From Idiomarina aminovorans (lineage in GTDB: Bacteria; Pseudomonadota; Gammaproteobacteria; Enterobacterales; Alteromonadaceae): a stretch of DNA of 64,000 nucleotides. Position numbers and translations under genes: made by a program. The DNA is taken from positions 124,001-188,000 of the forward strand of contig NZ_JAKNDA010000005.1 in assembly GCF_023155095.1 (NCBI RefSeq), written 5' to 3'. The notes beneath the pieces were generated by a model. It had not been told where the DNA came from. It did no database searches and saw only the letters and a program-made list of their open reading frames with translations. Positions 8,408 to 16,152 of the stretch are shown here, one piece after another (the first letter of the stretch is position 1; each line of letters opens with the position of its first letter).

Positions 8408-8521
8408 TCATATATCAGGGGTATTTTCTTCATACAGTTCCCGTAAGGTTTTACCCTGATAAGTAAAAAACTCAAATAAATCCTCGTTATCTTGTAGCTC
8501 GCGAGTTAAGTAACGTGTCAG
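8408..8521 (-). pseudogene. 3' remnant of a paralog of the 10496-10792 gene
   Basis: Translation of the minus strand gives LTRELQDNEDLFEFFTY then QGKTLRELYEE, closely matching GRELRDDEDLFEFFTYEGKT in the intact gene at 10496-10792. Only the last 37 or so codons remain, and the 5' two-thirds are deleted. The upstream gene (8487-8888) now runs into this remnant in another frame. In the intact arrangement the two genes overlap by a few codons, as at 10496. Confidence 0.8.
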
Positions 8522-8888
8522 GACTGCTTTTTACCTCTGGCGAGTGAATTGAAATACGACGATGCTTGATATATAAAATTTCAGGCGGTGATTCGATGGC
8601 CCTATAACTATCGATGAGCTGATGAAGGTAATAAGCTACGTCGCGCTGAAACGTCTCTACATGGTCATGGTAATAACCCGTCAACCGATACTCAGCATAA
8701 AGTGATGAGCTGTTAGCAAAGCTATATTCGATAATCCCTTCAAGCCCGTCGAGCTTGTCAGAAAATTGCCTGGATAAGAGATGAAGACGATATTCTAGCC
8801 AGTCCCATCCTGGATTGGATAATTTTTTGGTTGGATTACAACTATCCATTTGATTTTGGCTACTGTCACTTACTTTCTTTTGTATCAT
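8487..8888 (-). CDS. Hypothetical protein, paralog copy 1 (133 aa)
   Basis: Unrecognised small protein whose residues 30-115 are strongly similar to the split gene at 9246-10518: shared LDGLEGII, the YRL(T/S)GY turn, YYLHQ(L/I)IDSYR and I(K)HRI(S/T)I segments. The start context, CAGGTGTTTT before the ATG, is almost the same as for the paralog (CAGGTGTTAT). The natural C-terminus is probably near SIHSPE; the last 17 residues come from reading the downstream gene's remnant in the wrong frame after a deletion. Function unknown. A two-gene unit with its partner is suggested by the intact copy's overlap. Confidence 0.7.
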   Translation of the reverse strand: MIQKKVSDSSQNQMDSCNPTKKLSNPGWDWLEYRLHLLSRQFSDKLDGLEGIIEYSFANSSSLYAEYRLTGYYHDHVETFQRDVAYYLHQLIDSYRAIESPPEILYIKHRRISIHSPEVKSSPDTLLNSRATR

Positions 8889-9033
8889 AAAACACCTGTG
8901 TTAAGACTAAGTTGAGCCTACAGCTAATGCTGAAAACTATAAGAGTTAGCTCAATACAGACGTGTTATATGAGTTTAGAAGCCTCATTGTTGCTAAGGTA
9001 AATAGAATATAGTGAATCGCCACTAGTTCTTAT

Positions 9034-9174
9034 TCACCCAATAAAAATCCGCCCAGCCAGCTGATCCGTAACACGCTCCCAATTCGGCATAACCTGTCCC
9101 ATCAGCCGATAAAACCGCTCGCTGTGGTTGTGCTCGGCTATGTGGCAAAGCTCGTGCAGTATCACGTAGTCTAC
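9034..9174 (-). pseudogene. C-terminal fragment of YgjP-like metallopeptidase
   Basis: The minus strand encodes about 46 residues nearly identical to the C-terminus of the gene at 15367-16149, including the [20 protein letters not shown] zinc-site segment and a stop after RIFIG. There is no start codon and no upstream half. It is a leftover of a second type I restriction-modification-linked copy or of a recombination event. Same orientation as the intact gene. Confidence 0.85.
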
Positions 9175-9276
9175 TTTGACAGAAGAGGCTTCTAAATCAT
9201 ACTAAAGCGTCTGTACTAAGCCATTTCACAAAGTACAGGTGTTATATGAATCAACCTGGTATAGCGAAAAATACTA

Positions 9277-10160
9277 GGGCGTGTTGATCTTTCCTGTACA
9301 TATTTTGTTCAGCAATACATCGGTAGCCACATCAATGAAAATGCCAGTGACACCATACTGGCATAATTTCTCGCTAACTTTTCATACCTGGTTGATATTG
9401 AACGATAATGTTTTATTCGTGCGAACGCATTTTCAACTAAATGCCTATATTTATACAGGCACCAATCGACACTGCATTTGTCTATATCCTGGCCATAATT
9501 ACGTTTGGGTATGACTGAAGTCCCTCCTTTGACTTCAACATATTTCCTCAATGCGTCACTATCGTATCCTTTGTCGCCTACGAAAATGTTTACTTCCCTC
9601 AAATGGTCTACCAGACTTTGAGCCCGAGCTATGTCATTTCTCTGGCCTTCTGATAGTTCAAAATAAATAGGAAGGCCGCCACTATCCACGACTAAATGAA
9701 TTTTTGTAGAGTTACCACCTCGGCTCTTTCCAATGCACTCATTATCCACGGTAGCCGCTCCGGTACTATGCTGATGAGCTTTAACAATAGAGCCGTCAGC
9801 AAAGACCCAATCGTAATCAGATAGTTTTGCTAACTCATTGAATAACATATTTAATAAACCTTTCTTCGACCACAAATTGAACCGGCGATAAACCGCGCTC
9901 CAATCACCAAATTCCGATGGCAAGTCACGCCACGGAATTCCGGTTCTCAGCCGGAATAATATCCCTTCAAACGTCATTCTGTGTTCTGTTTTATTGTAAA
10001 TGCGGCCTGTGCTCTTCATTACTTGAAGTAGCTTTTTCCACCGCTTATCAGTTAGCATTAGTCTCGGCATGGTATTGAGTTGTTAGTTTATTTTTGGCGA
10101 AACAAATTATAACTCTTTACCATGCCGCTCAAAAACTAATCGCGAAAGATCAACACGCCT
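9277..10160 (-). mobile_element. IS5-family (IS427-like) insertion sequence (884 bp)
   Basis: Ends are 16-bp inverted repeats GGCGTGTTGATCTTTC (preceded by G on one side and A on the other), with TA duplicated at 9275-9276 and 10161-10162. A TA target is usual for the IS427 group. One apparently intact transposase gene is inside. It interrupts the small gene at 9246-10518, and that frame is restored exactly by removing it. Confidence 0.92.
9309..10070 (-). CDS. IS5-family transposase
   Basis: 253-aa single-frame DDE transposase. N-terminal DUF4096-like region has TGIPWRDLPSEFGDWSAVYR. Catalytic residues visible are Asp in VFADGSIVKAH (about D92), Asp in VGDKGYDSD (about D166) and Glu in RHLVENAFARIK (about E213). 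Full length for the IS427/ISL2-type group, without the programmed frameshift seen in some members. Both terminal repeats are intact, so the element may still be mobile. Confidence 0.93.
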   Translation of the reverse strand: MPRLMLTDKRWKKLLQVMKSTGRIYNKTEHRMTFEGILFRLRTGIPWRDLPSEFGDWSAVYRRFNLWSKKGLLNMLFNELAKLSDYDWVFADGSIVKAHQHSTGAATVDNECIGKSRGGNSTKIHLVVDSGGLPIYFELSEGQRNDIARAQSLVDHLREVNIFVGDKGYDSDALRKYVEVKGGTSVIPKRNYGQDIDKCSVDWCLYKYRHLVENAFARIKHYRSISTRYEKLARNYASMVSLAFSLMWLPMYC

Positions 10161-10495
10161 TAGCAACGCTGTTGCTCCAACATTCGTCTGCCAATTTCCG
10201 AATCCCGCTCGATTATGGTTACAGTCACAGCTCGATGCGTTAGCTCACCAATTTTACGATGTTATAGACGGTTTAGAGGGGATCATTTGCTATGACTACT
10301 CGCAACCGGACGTGTTGTGTGAAGAATACCGACTCTCAGGCTATAGCGCGCGGCAAATAGAGAACTTTCAACACGAAGTGGGATACTACCTGCATCAGAT
10401 TATTGATAGCTACCGTGATATTGAGTTACCTCCCAGCCTTCTTTTTATAAAAGATCATCGCATTACCATTCAAGCACCTAGAAAATGGAGGAATG

Positions 10496-10792
10496 ATGCT
10501 CGCATTATTAAAGCCTGAGGTTTATTTCCCGGATGTGGGATTAAAAATGGGAGACATCATTATTTTCACCGAGACAGGTGAGCAAGTACAGATTTCTTCC
10601 ACAGGAGACTCACTGATCGTTCAGCTTATTGACAGGGAGAGGGGACCGAGGACAGAGCTGTTCGGGCTAAGTATTGTTGTCAAACGACATCTCGGCAGAG
10701 AATTACGGGACGATGAAGATCTTTTCGAGTTTTTTACGTATGAAGGTAAGACTCTTCGACAGATGTTCGAAGAGCAAAACCCACTAGCTTAA
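10496..10792 (+). CDS. Hypothetical protein, second gene of the paralogous pair (98 aa)
   Basis: Soluble acidic 98-aa protein of a family I do not recognise, with a central VQISSTGDSLIVQLIDRERGPRT segment and a conserved tail LFEFFTYEGKTLRQMFEEQN also kept in the remnant at 8408-8521. GGAGG at 10487-10491 favours the second ATG (10496) over 10493. The start overlaps the end of the upstream gene, so translation is probably coupled and the two products may act together. A toxin-antitoxin-like or complex-forming pair is possible but unproven. Confidence 0.7.
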   Translation: MLALLKPEVYFPDVGLKMGDIIIFTETGEQVQISSTGDSLIVQLIDRERGPRTELFGLSIVVKRHLGRELRDDEDLFEFFTYEGKTLRQMFEEQNPLA

Positions 10793-10830
10793 GAATATTA
10801 TTAATTGTCTAATAATCGAGCTAGATGCTC

Positions 10831-10871
10831 GGGATGCGTCGTGTAATGCAGAGCACTTTACGACGCATCCC
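10831..10871 (+). other. Convergent-gene hairpin
   Basis: Perfect 12-bp arms GGGATGCGTCGT and ACGACGCATCCC around a 17-nt loop that itself contains GTG/CAC pairing. It lies between the ends of two converging genes (10792 plus, 10978 minus). There is no T-run, so it is perhaps a Rho-linked or mRNA-protecting structure. It does not match the operator pattern of the nearby sites. Confidence 0.55.
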
Positions 10872-10977
10872 ATCCACGGACTGAATAGGATCGCTTGAAA
10901 CGACCCGCTCATCAAATACCCCTTACCGCCCCCCCCTAAAAAATCCCGATAATTTCCATCTCAAACTCGCTTCGTTC

Positions 10978-12990
10978 TTAGCACACGTGTTTTAATAGCT
11001 GTTTAGTGTGAATTGTGCTGTAAGAAATTTGAAAACAGTCAATATTCTCCTCAAATTTGCACTTGCGTATGGCTTGGATGACCTGTTGTGCAGTTGCCGT
11101 GCAATGATCCTCAATGAGGGGAGTATTGAATCCATTAGCTTTCGCCCACTCATCAACATGTTTTCTGATTTTCAGTGCGTCCCAAAGTTTCATTTCAACT
11201 GAGTAGTCGACGGCATTCTCGATCATGGGGTATTCCGCTAAATTGGGTGCTGAACCCAGCGTTAAAATAACGGGGGCGTCAGATGATTTAATGCAATCTG
11301 CGAGCATCTGAAGGGTATTGTGCGGTGACGGCATAATACGAGATATCGCTGTTAGTACATAGTCGATATTATCGATGACTAACAATTGCTTTGTCTCGAC
11401 TGAACGAGTGAACATGTCCAGTAATTTATATTCGAATGCATCAGCCCAATGATCAATGATTGTGGAGGCTGAGTAAAACAGAATACTACCGTTGCATTGG
11501 TGGCATAGATAGCGAGCTAAAGCGGTTTTTCCGCTGCCGCTTACACCATTGATTAGTAGCTTCACATCCTCCCCATCTGAGCACAGCTGTTCGAGCTTTA
11601 CTTTAGATATCGGTGATTCAACCGGTGTATTTGTTAGGTTAAAGTCTCCTAGCTCCGGGCTGTTTACCTTAGGCAATTGCGGCTGCGTCATTTTAATGAT
11701 TTTTTCAGCCGGTATTTGTGGGCAAGAAAAGCGCTCTGTTAAAAGGCTAAGTTGTGAGATCATAGCGGGCGTAAGATCATCGGCATAAGCTAATGATTTT
11801 ATAACCTCATGTTTGCCCCCCATGTTTGGCAGAGCTTCTTCTAACAGCGCAATACGGGAGTAATAATCTGGCTCGGGCATGTTTATGACGTAGTCAAACC
11901 GACGCAGAAATGAAGGTTCAAAGTCTCTTGTACTGTTACAGATCCAATAAGAAGTAACGTGCCGCTGCTCTAGTAGTTGATTTATCCAAGCCTTGCGAAC
12001 CTCGTCTAATAAGCCGTGTCTGAGAACATCCTCAACTTCATCAAAGAGTATTTGGTAGTTGTCGGCACCTTGTAACATTAAACTTATCCGTTCAAACTCA
12101 GTTAAGCGGTAGGTACTCGTATCGCGGTTATGGTCAGGCTTAGTCACCGGAACCTCGACTAGTCCAATGTCTGCGTATTCTGCCAAAGCCTTTACCAGTT
12201 CCGTCTTACCGGTTCCTGGTCGTCCTATGAATAAGACTTGTGTTGGAGGGCATGCGCCGCTGGATGTCTGTTCTACACAGTGTTTTAGTAAGGTCAATTC
12301 ATCTTTTAGGTAACTGAACTGATCGAGTCTGACCTTGGCAGGGTCTACGAAATGAAGCACCCCGGCTAAAATGTTATCGTTTAAAGACTGGCACTGGTGG
12401 ATCCGTTCGGATATCTCTTTGCTCATCCGAAACATTTGGTCATCATATTGCTCTGGCGACTGAGTGATTTTCATTTTACCCAAGCGAGGGTTTTCCTTTA
12501 TGACTCGTTCGATGGTCACTACATCTACACCAATGATTTTACCCAGTAACAAGATATCGTCGAATTCTTCGAAATAACGGTAGACAGAATTAAGCATAAC
12601 CTCAAGTAGCCGCGAGTTGCAGCACAAATAGGAAAAGGCAACACAGCGATATTCGTCCTCCGACAAGTTAAGCCGATGCTGCAATGCACGCACTCCTAAT
12701 ACCTCTGGGGTTCGGGTGCGCCAATCGGTATTGTCATGACTAAACGCAACGATATTTTCTAATAAATTATCGGGCAGTTCATACAGCTTAGCTATCTGAC
12801 TTAAGCGAGCTGCAAGGTCTCTCCGATTGTCGTGTGTGGTGATTAAGGTAAGACTGCGAGCCAGCCAAAAAAATGTAAGAGGAAGCCATTTAACCTCAAA
12901 TAGTTCAACGTTGCTTTTTTCAAGCTTAAGCGGTAGTTTCGGTAAATCAGGGCTACTGGCAGTTAATTGGATGTTAGTTCGTTGTTTCAT
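10978..12990 (-). CDS. Tandem AAA+ ATPase (670 aa)
   Basis: Two nucleotide-binding modules in one chain. The first has Walker A GRPGTGKT at about 256-263, Walker B ILFDEVED at about 314-321, a sensor-1-like Asn (ICNSTRDF) and an arginine finger in SFLRRFD at about 361-366. The second has Walker A GVSGSGKT at about 482-489 and Walker B LLVIDNID at about 536-543. The first 240 residues are helical with no known domain seen. The ATG at 12990 is chosen because AAGG lies 6 nt upstream; an in-frame start at 13047 falls inside palindrome site C. Site C, 50 bp upstream, ties it to the WYL-associated operators. No nuclease or protease domain is visible, so it probably remodels a partner. A phage-defence role is inferred from location. 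Confidence 0.8.
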   Translation of the reverse strand: MKQRTNIQLTASSPDLPKLPLKLEKSNVELFEVKWLPLTFFWLARSLTLITTHDNRRDLAARLSQIAKLYELPDNLLENIVAFSHDNTDWRTRTPEVLGVRALQHRLNLSEDEYRCVAFSYLCCNSRLLEVMLNSVYRYFEEFDDILLLGKIIGVDVVTIERVIKENPRLGKMKITQSPEQYDDQMFRMSKEISERIHQCQSLNDNILAGVLHFVDPAKVRLDQFSYLKDELTLLKHCVEQTSSGACPPTQVLFIGRPGTGKTELVKALAEYADIGLVEVPVTKPDHNRDTSTYRLTEFERISLMLQGADNYQILFDEVEDVLRHGLLDEVRKAWINQLLEQRHVTSYWICNSTRDFEPSFLRRFDYVINMPEPDYYSRIALLEEALPNMGGKHEVIKSLAYADDLTPAMISQLSLLTERFSCPQIPAEKIIKMTQPQLPKVNSPELGDFNLTNTPVESPISKVKLEQLCSDGEDVKLLINGVSGSGKTALARYLCHQCNGSILFYSASTIIDHWADAFEYKLLDMFTRSVETKQLLVIDNIDYVLTAISRIMPSPHNTLQMLADCIKSSDAPVILTLGSAPNLAEYPMIENAVDYSVEMKLWDALKIRKHVDEWAKANGFNTPLIEDHCTATAQQVIQAIRKCKFEENIDCFQISYSTIHTKQLLKHVC

Positions 12991-13040
12991 AGTTACCTTA
13001 CGTTGTTGAATTACTAGTAAGGTAAGAATAGGTTCTGGTT

Positions 13041-13057
13041 GCGACATCTCATGTCGC
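13041..13057 (-). promoter_or_regulatory. Palindromic operator, site C
   Basis: GCGACAT-CTC-ATGTCGC, perfect 7-bp arms with a 3-bp centre, 50 bp upstream of the tandem AAA+ ATPase start. It has the same layout as sites A (4710-4726) and B (7900-7916). Confidence 0.65.
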
Positions 13058-13108
13058 TGTTAAGCGCAAATCGCTTCGTCAAAGTTTTCTAAAGCAAACG
13101 CTACTTAT

Positions 13109-13275
13109 TTAAGTGCAATAATGTTTACCTACTTGATTGTAAATATTAGCTAAGGCCGAGTATGCATGACAGTCAGTATAAACATCGCTTAATCCAGCCT
13201 GATGAACGTCGTGTAAGCTAGAAACGAGTATTACAATTTCTTCGTTATTGCGTTTAATCACGCCGCTACGGCCCT
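13109..13275 (-). pseudogene. DarT-like (DUF4433) toxin remnant
   Basis: The minus strand encodes about 55 residues ending at a TAA (13109-13111), including IKRNNEEIVILVSSLHDV and a later YTDCHAYSALA. From memory these resemble the conserved RRNEEIVILVSSLH and FTDRHAY segments of DarT, the ADP-ribosyltransferase toxin that modifies DNA. There is no start and the N-terminal catalytic half is missing. No DarG antitoxin macrodomain gene is nearby. It is a leftover of a lost defence or toxin-antitoxin module. Confidence 0.6.
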
Positions 13276-13376
13276 TTTTTTGTGTTGTAGAGCATTGGTG
13301 AGAAGGGTGTTAAATAAAACGGAACGTAATCACTGAGTGTTCCCCCCGGTGTTACCGGGACTTTGCTGAACTCGAG

Positions 13377-13405
13377 CTATAGGGGCTTGTAGCCCCTATT
13401 TTTTG
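13377..13405 (+). terminator. Hairpin with T-run downstream of the DUF3037 gene
   Basis: ATAGGGGCT and AGCCCCTAT pair around TGT, followed by TTTTTT on the plus strand. It lies 15 bp beyond the end of the minus-strand DUF3037 gene, where the T-run is on the wrong side. It therefore terminates plus-strand transcription best, and perhaps weakly the other direction. A second stem CCCGGT-GTT-ACCGGG is at 13345-13359. Confidence 0.6.
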
Positions 13406-13419
13406 ATCCGGGCTTTGAA

Positions 13420-14223
13420 TTATGCGTTATTAGCAAAATTCAAAATTTTTGAAGAATTATTGGCGTTGGCGACAATTATTTCTCTCTGAGAAGCGATGTT
13501 AACGGCTTCAAAATACGCCTCTTCAAACCCCTTGTCTGTTGGTTTTTCTACTGCCAGCATCATGTTGTGAGGCAACACTATCTGCTCATGTTGTAAGCGA
13601 GTGAGTCTATCTATCCACTGAGCGGCATGTTCATAGGCTGCTAATGGCGTTTTTCGCTCAAAAGCAAGAGGCCGTATTACTCTTGTACTGTTAGCACTTT
13701 TCTTAACGAATGGCAGCTTGAACTCACCGAGCTTTGTTTCGAGTACTTGAGCCTTAAAGTCTTTTACATTTTCACGTTTCAACAGTTGGCGAATGTTTTG
13801 CTCTATTATGCTTTCGCGATACTTTTCGCTAAGGAAGCTTCTTTCGACATAATGCTCGTACAAGTCGATGAGCTTATCGTCAATGTTATTAACTACTGCA
13901 GTGCTAACTCCCCCAAAAAAGATCACGCCTTCTCTGTGCCGGGTCAGTTCCTGAAATAACGCAGCGGTAGCTTTTCCTGGCTTGTCTATAGCGAATTCTT
14001 TTAGGCGGTTAAGTTCGGCCTCTAAAAGCTGTAATGCGCTGCCGAACAGCTTGCCATCTAGGTCTTCAAAGAATTGATTAACACGACCAAAATGCTTACG
14101 TGCAAGTTTGAAATTAATTTTGCCGGTATCTGGAGCACAAACGACTACTCCAACGTTACCAAATTCTTGGGTTTCAGCGAACGGCATAAAGCGCACAGTG
14201 GCATACATGCATAACGTATTCAT
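13420..14223 (-). CDS. DUF3037 family protein
   Basis: 267-aa soluble protein. The N-terminus has the DUF3037 pattern (CMYATVRFMPFAETQEFGNVGVVVCAP), followed by a long helical region. The family has no settled biochemical role; members often sit near HipA-like kinases or in defence islands. GGAG lies upstream of the ATG at 14223. It is on the same strand as the SEC-C gene, 108 bp downstream of it, with a CTCC/GGAG palindrome around GTTAAC in the gap at about 14310-14327. It may be the last gene of the restriction-modification transcription unit or have its own promoter. Confidence 0.75.
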   Translation of the reverse strand: MNTLCMYATVRFMPFAETQEFGNVGVVVCAPDTGKINFKLARKHFGRVNQFFEDLDGKLFGSALQLLEAELNRLKEFAIDKPGKATAALFQELTRHREGVIFFGGVSTAVVNNIDDKLIDLYEHYVERSFLSEKYRESIIEQNIRQLLKRENVKDFKAQVLETKLGEFKLPFVKKSANSTRVIRPLAFERKTPLAAYEHAAQWIDRLTRLQHEQIVLPHNMMLAVEKPTDKGFEEAYFEAVNIASQREIIVANANNSSKILNFANNA

Positions 14224-14331
14224 TATATCCGCTCCCAGAAGTTATCTTCGTATATTAGTCTTAATGTTAACCGAATCTGTTCCATAAAATCATCTGTTAG
14301 ATTTTACTCTCCTGTTAACGGGAGCGTTACC

Positions 14332-15336
14332 TTATCCAATCCTGAATTCAAACGTCTCATGCATTAACCGTAAGCAGGTCACTTGGGGCGCAACTCGTTT
14401 ACCATCAACAAATCGCCTGAGGTCAACCATGACAAAACCAAAAAATTGCAGAAAGCGCTTAATAAACCGTGATTCGATGAGGCTCGCAAACTTGTCTTTC
14501 TCAGAGAAAAATTCTTCCCCATCGAGCGCATTGAGCAAATCAGGGAATGCCTGGATCGTTTCGTCAACAAGCGGAACGAGTGATTCGTGATGCTGAAGTC
14601 GCCACAACATAAACAGCCAAAATTGCTGTAGTGGAATATCGTCTTCCCATCCGTCCATGTAACCCCAGTTATATTTGTAAATGGCGGTTTCTAACATGAG
14701 TGGGAAAAATGATTCCAGGCCGGTTTGTTGATATTGGCGTTTAGCCCAGGCAGAAACGTGAAACTTCTTATTTTTTAGCTTAAAGATACCCGCTATTTCA
14801 GTAAGAATACGGCAGTAATGCAGTGCGTTGAATTTGTCCTCGTTAATGCCCGAAAATTCACTGATACTGATGGCCCGTTCGAACGGCGCAACCGCAAACT
14901 CGGGTAAAAAGGTGCTGGCTTCTTTAACCAGTGCTGCAGGGAGATTGCCCTTGGCGGTTGCTTTAATCTGCCCACCGTTAGCTAGTGCTGTCTCCAACAT
15001 CAGTTCTAAATAACGCATGACTGGGCTGGTACTTAAATCGGATGGGATGTTTATCTTAACGCCTTGTAAATCTGAAAATGGCGCATAAAGCCAATTATTC
15101 ATTTGTGCTGGCGTGAGACCACAAAAGTCTTTTTGCGGGGCGTTATTAATCTTATCGGATTGGTGTGCGGCAATAACATTGAGCTCGTCTACCGAGAGAT
15201 CAGGATTCATCGTTAACATCTGCTCAATGCTATCAACGAGCTCAGAGTGTTGCTTACCGACACTGTTCATGCAGCAACGCTTGTATTTTTTGCCACTGCC
15301 GCACGGGCAGGGATCGTTGCGACCTATTTTTTTCAC
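14332..15336 (-). CDS. SEC-C metal-binding domain protein
   Basis: 334-aa protein whose first 22 residues form a SEC-C zinc motif (GRNDPCPCGSGKKYKRCC), the same module that ends SecA. The rest has no domain I recognise; it is mostly helical with aromatic patches such as YNWGYMDGWED. SEC-C domains are common add-ons in accessory and defence proteins and may mediate binding to ribosomes or other proteins. It begins 30 bp after the metallopeptidase gene on the same strand, so it is probably part of the same operon. Confidence 0.75.
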   Translation of the reverse strand: MKKIGRNDPCPCGSGKKYKRCCMNSVGKQHSELVDSIEQMLTMNPDLSVDELNVIAAHQSDKINNAPQKDFCGLTPAQMNNWLYAPFSDLQGVKINIPSDLSTSPVMRYLELMLETALANGGQIKATAKGNLPAALVKEASTFLPEFAVAPFERAISISEFSGINEDKFNALHYCRILTEIAGIFKLKNKKFHVSAWAKRQYQQTGLESFFPLMLETAIYKYNWGYMDGWEDDIPLQQFWLFMLWRLQHHESLVPLVDETIQAFPDLLNALDGEEFFSEKDKFASLIESRFIKRFLQFFGFVMVDLRRFVDGKRVAPQVTCLRLMHETFEFRIG

Positions 15337-15366
15337 TACCTTACACCTTGATAAAGTTGATTTTCC

Positions 15367-16149
15367 TTACCCATTAAAAATCCGCCCAGCCATCTGATCC
15401 AACCGACCTTTAACGACCTCCCAATTCGGCATAACCTGTCCCATTAAACGGTAAAATCGCTCACTGTGGTTGTGCTCGGCTATGTGACACAGCTCGTGCA
15501 GTATCACGTAGTCGATGCACTCGCGAGGTGCTTTTACCAGAAGTGGATTTAGGGTAATTCGTCCGTTCGGTGAGCAGCTGCCCCATTGGGTTTGCATGGT
15601 CAGTGTTCGAAGAGGAGGGCGCTTATCAACCCATAATGCTTGCTCTAAAACGGCGTCTAAACGCTTGTGGAAGACCTCTTTGGCCCTGACCTTATACCAT
15701 GCTTCCATTGCGGCTTTTACGCGTTCTGGCGTGTATTCACGAACGTTAACTTCGAGTTGCCCTCGTAACAGCTTAACACCGGCAGCCTGGTCGGGTTTAA
15801 TCAGCACTTTTAGCACATATTGCTTGCCCAGGTAATAATGGCTCTCACCACTGACATAACGTCGAGGGGTAATGTGCGTTAGTTGCTTGCGAAACTCCCG
15901 CAGTTGCTGGTGAATCCAGCGAGCCCGCTTTTTGGCCGCACGCAGAACTTCTTCATCGCTGCTATCAATCGGCGCTGCGATTTTCACAGAGCAATCAGGT
16001 AACACCTTGATTTTAATTTTTCGCTGAGGGCTTTTAGCGGCAACGCGTTCAAACTCAATCAGCTCGTCGGCGTAATAAAAGCCAGGTTTTTCTCCATACG
16101 GCTGACGTTCTTCACTCACCTGATCAGAAAAACGTATCGCAACATTCAT
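15367..16149 (-). CDS. YgjP-like (M48/SprT-type) zinc metallopeptidase linked to type I RM
   Basis: 260-aa protein of the YgjP/DUF45 family. The zinc-site motif HELCHIAEH is at about residues 218-226. The preceding TQWGSCSPNGRITLNP strand is the family signature. These proteins are frequent partners of type I restriction systems, where their role is not established. It starts 3 bp after hsdR ends, so the two are co-transcribed. A broken copy of its C-terminus is at 9034-9174. Confidence 0.88.
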   Translation of the reverse strand: MNVAIRFSDQVSEERQPYGEKPGFYYADELIEFERVAAKSPQRKIKIKVLPDCSVKIAAPIDSSDEEVLRAAKKRARWIHQQLREFRKQLTHITPRRYVSGESHYYLGKQYVLKVLIKPDQAAGVKLLRGQLEVNVREYTPERVKAAMEAWYKVRAKEVFHKRLDAVLEQALWVDKRPPLRTLTMQTQWGSCSPNGRITLNPLLVKAPRECIDYVILHELCHIAEHNHSERFYRLMGQVMPNWEVVKGRLDQMAGRIFNG

Positions 16150-16152
16150 GGC

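Larger units (their letters stand above)
9246..10518 (+). pseudogene. Hypothetical protein, paralog copy 2, split by IS5-family insertion
   Basis: Reads 9246-9276 and continues at 10163-10518. Removing the IS and one copy of its TA duplication joins the parts exactly in frame, giving 128 aa beginning MNQPGIAKNT. It is the mirror paralog of 8487-8888, with the same LDGLEGII-like, EYRLSGY and YYLHQIIDSYR segments. The insertion falls in codon 11, leaving the conserved body without its start. A fragment might start from the GTG at 10312 (68 aa). It overlaps the downstream gene at 10496 by 23 bp. No known family recognised. Confidence 0.85.

Noticed and set aside
9281-9514. 77-aa plus-strand frame
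   Set aside because: Antisense shadow of the IS5-family transposase and its end.
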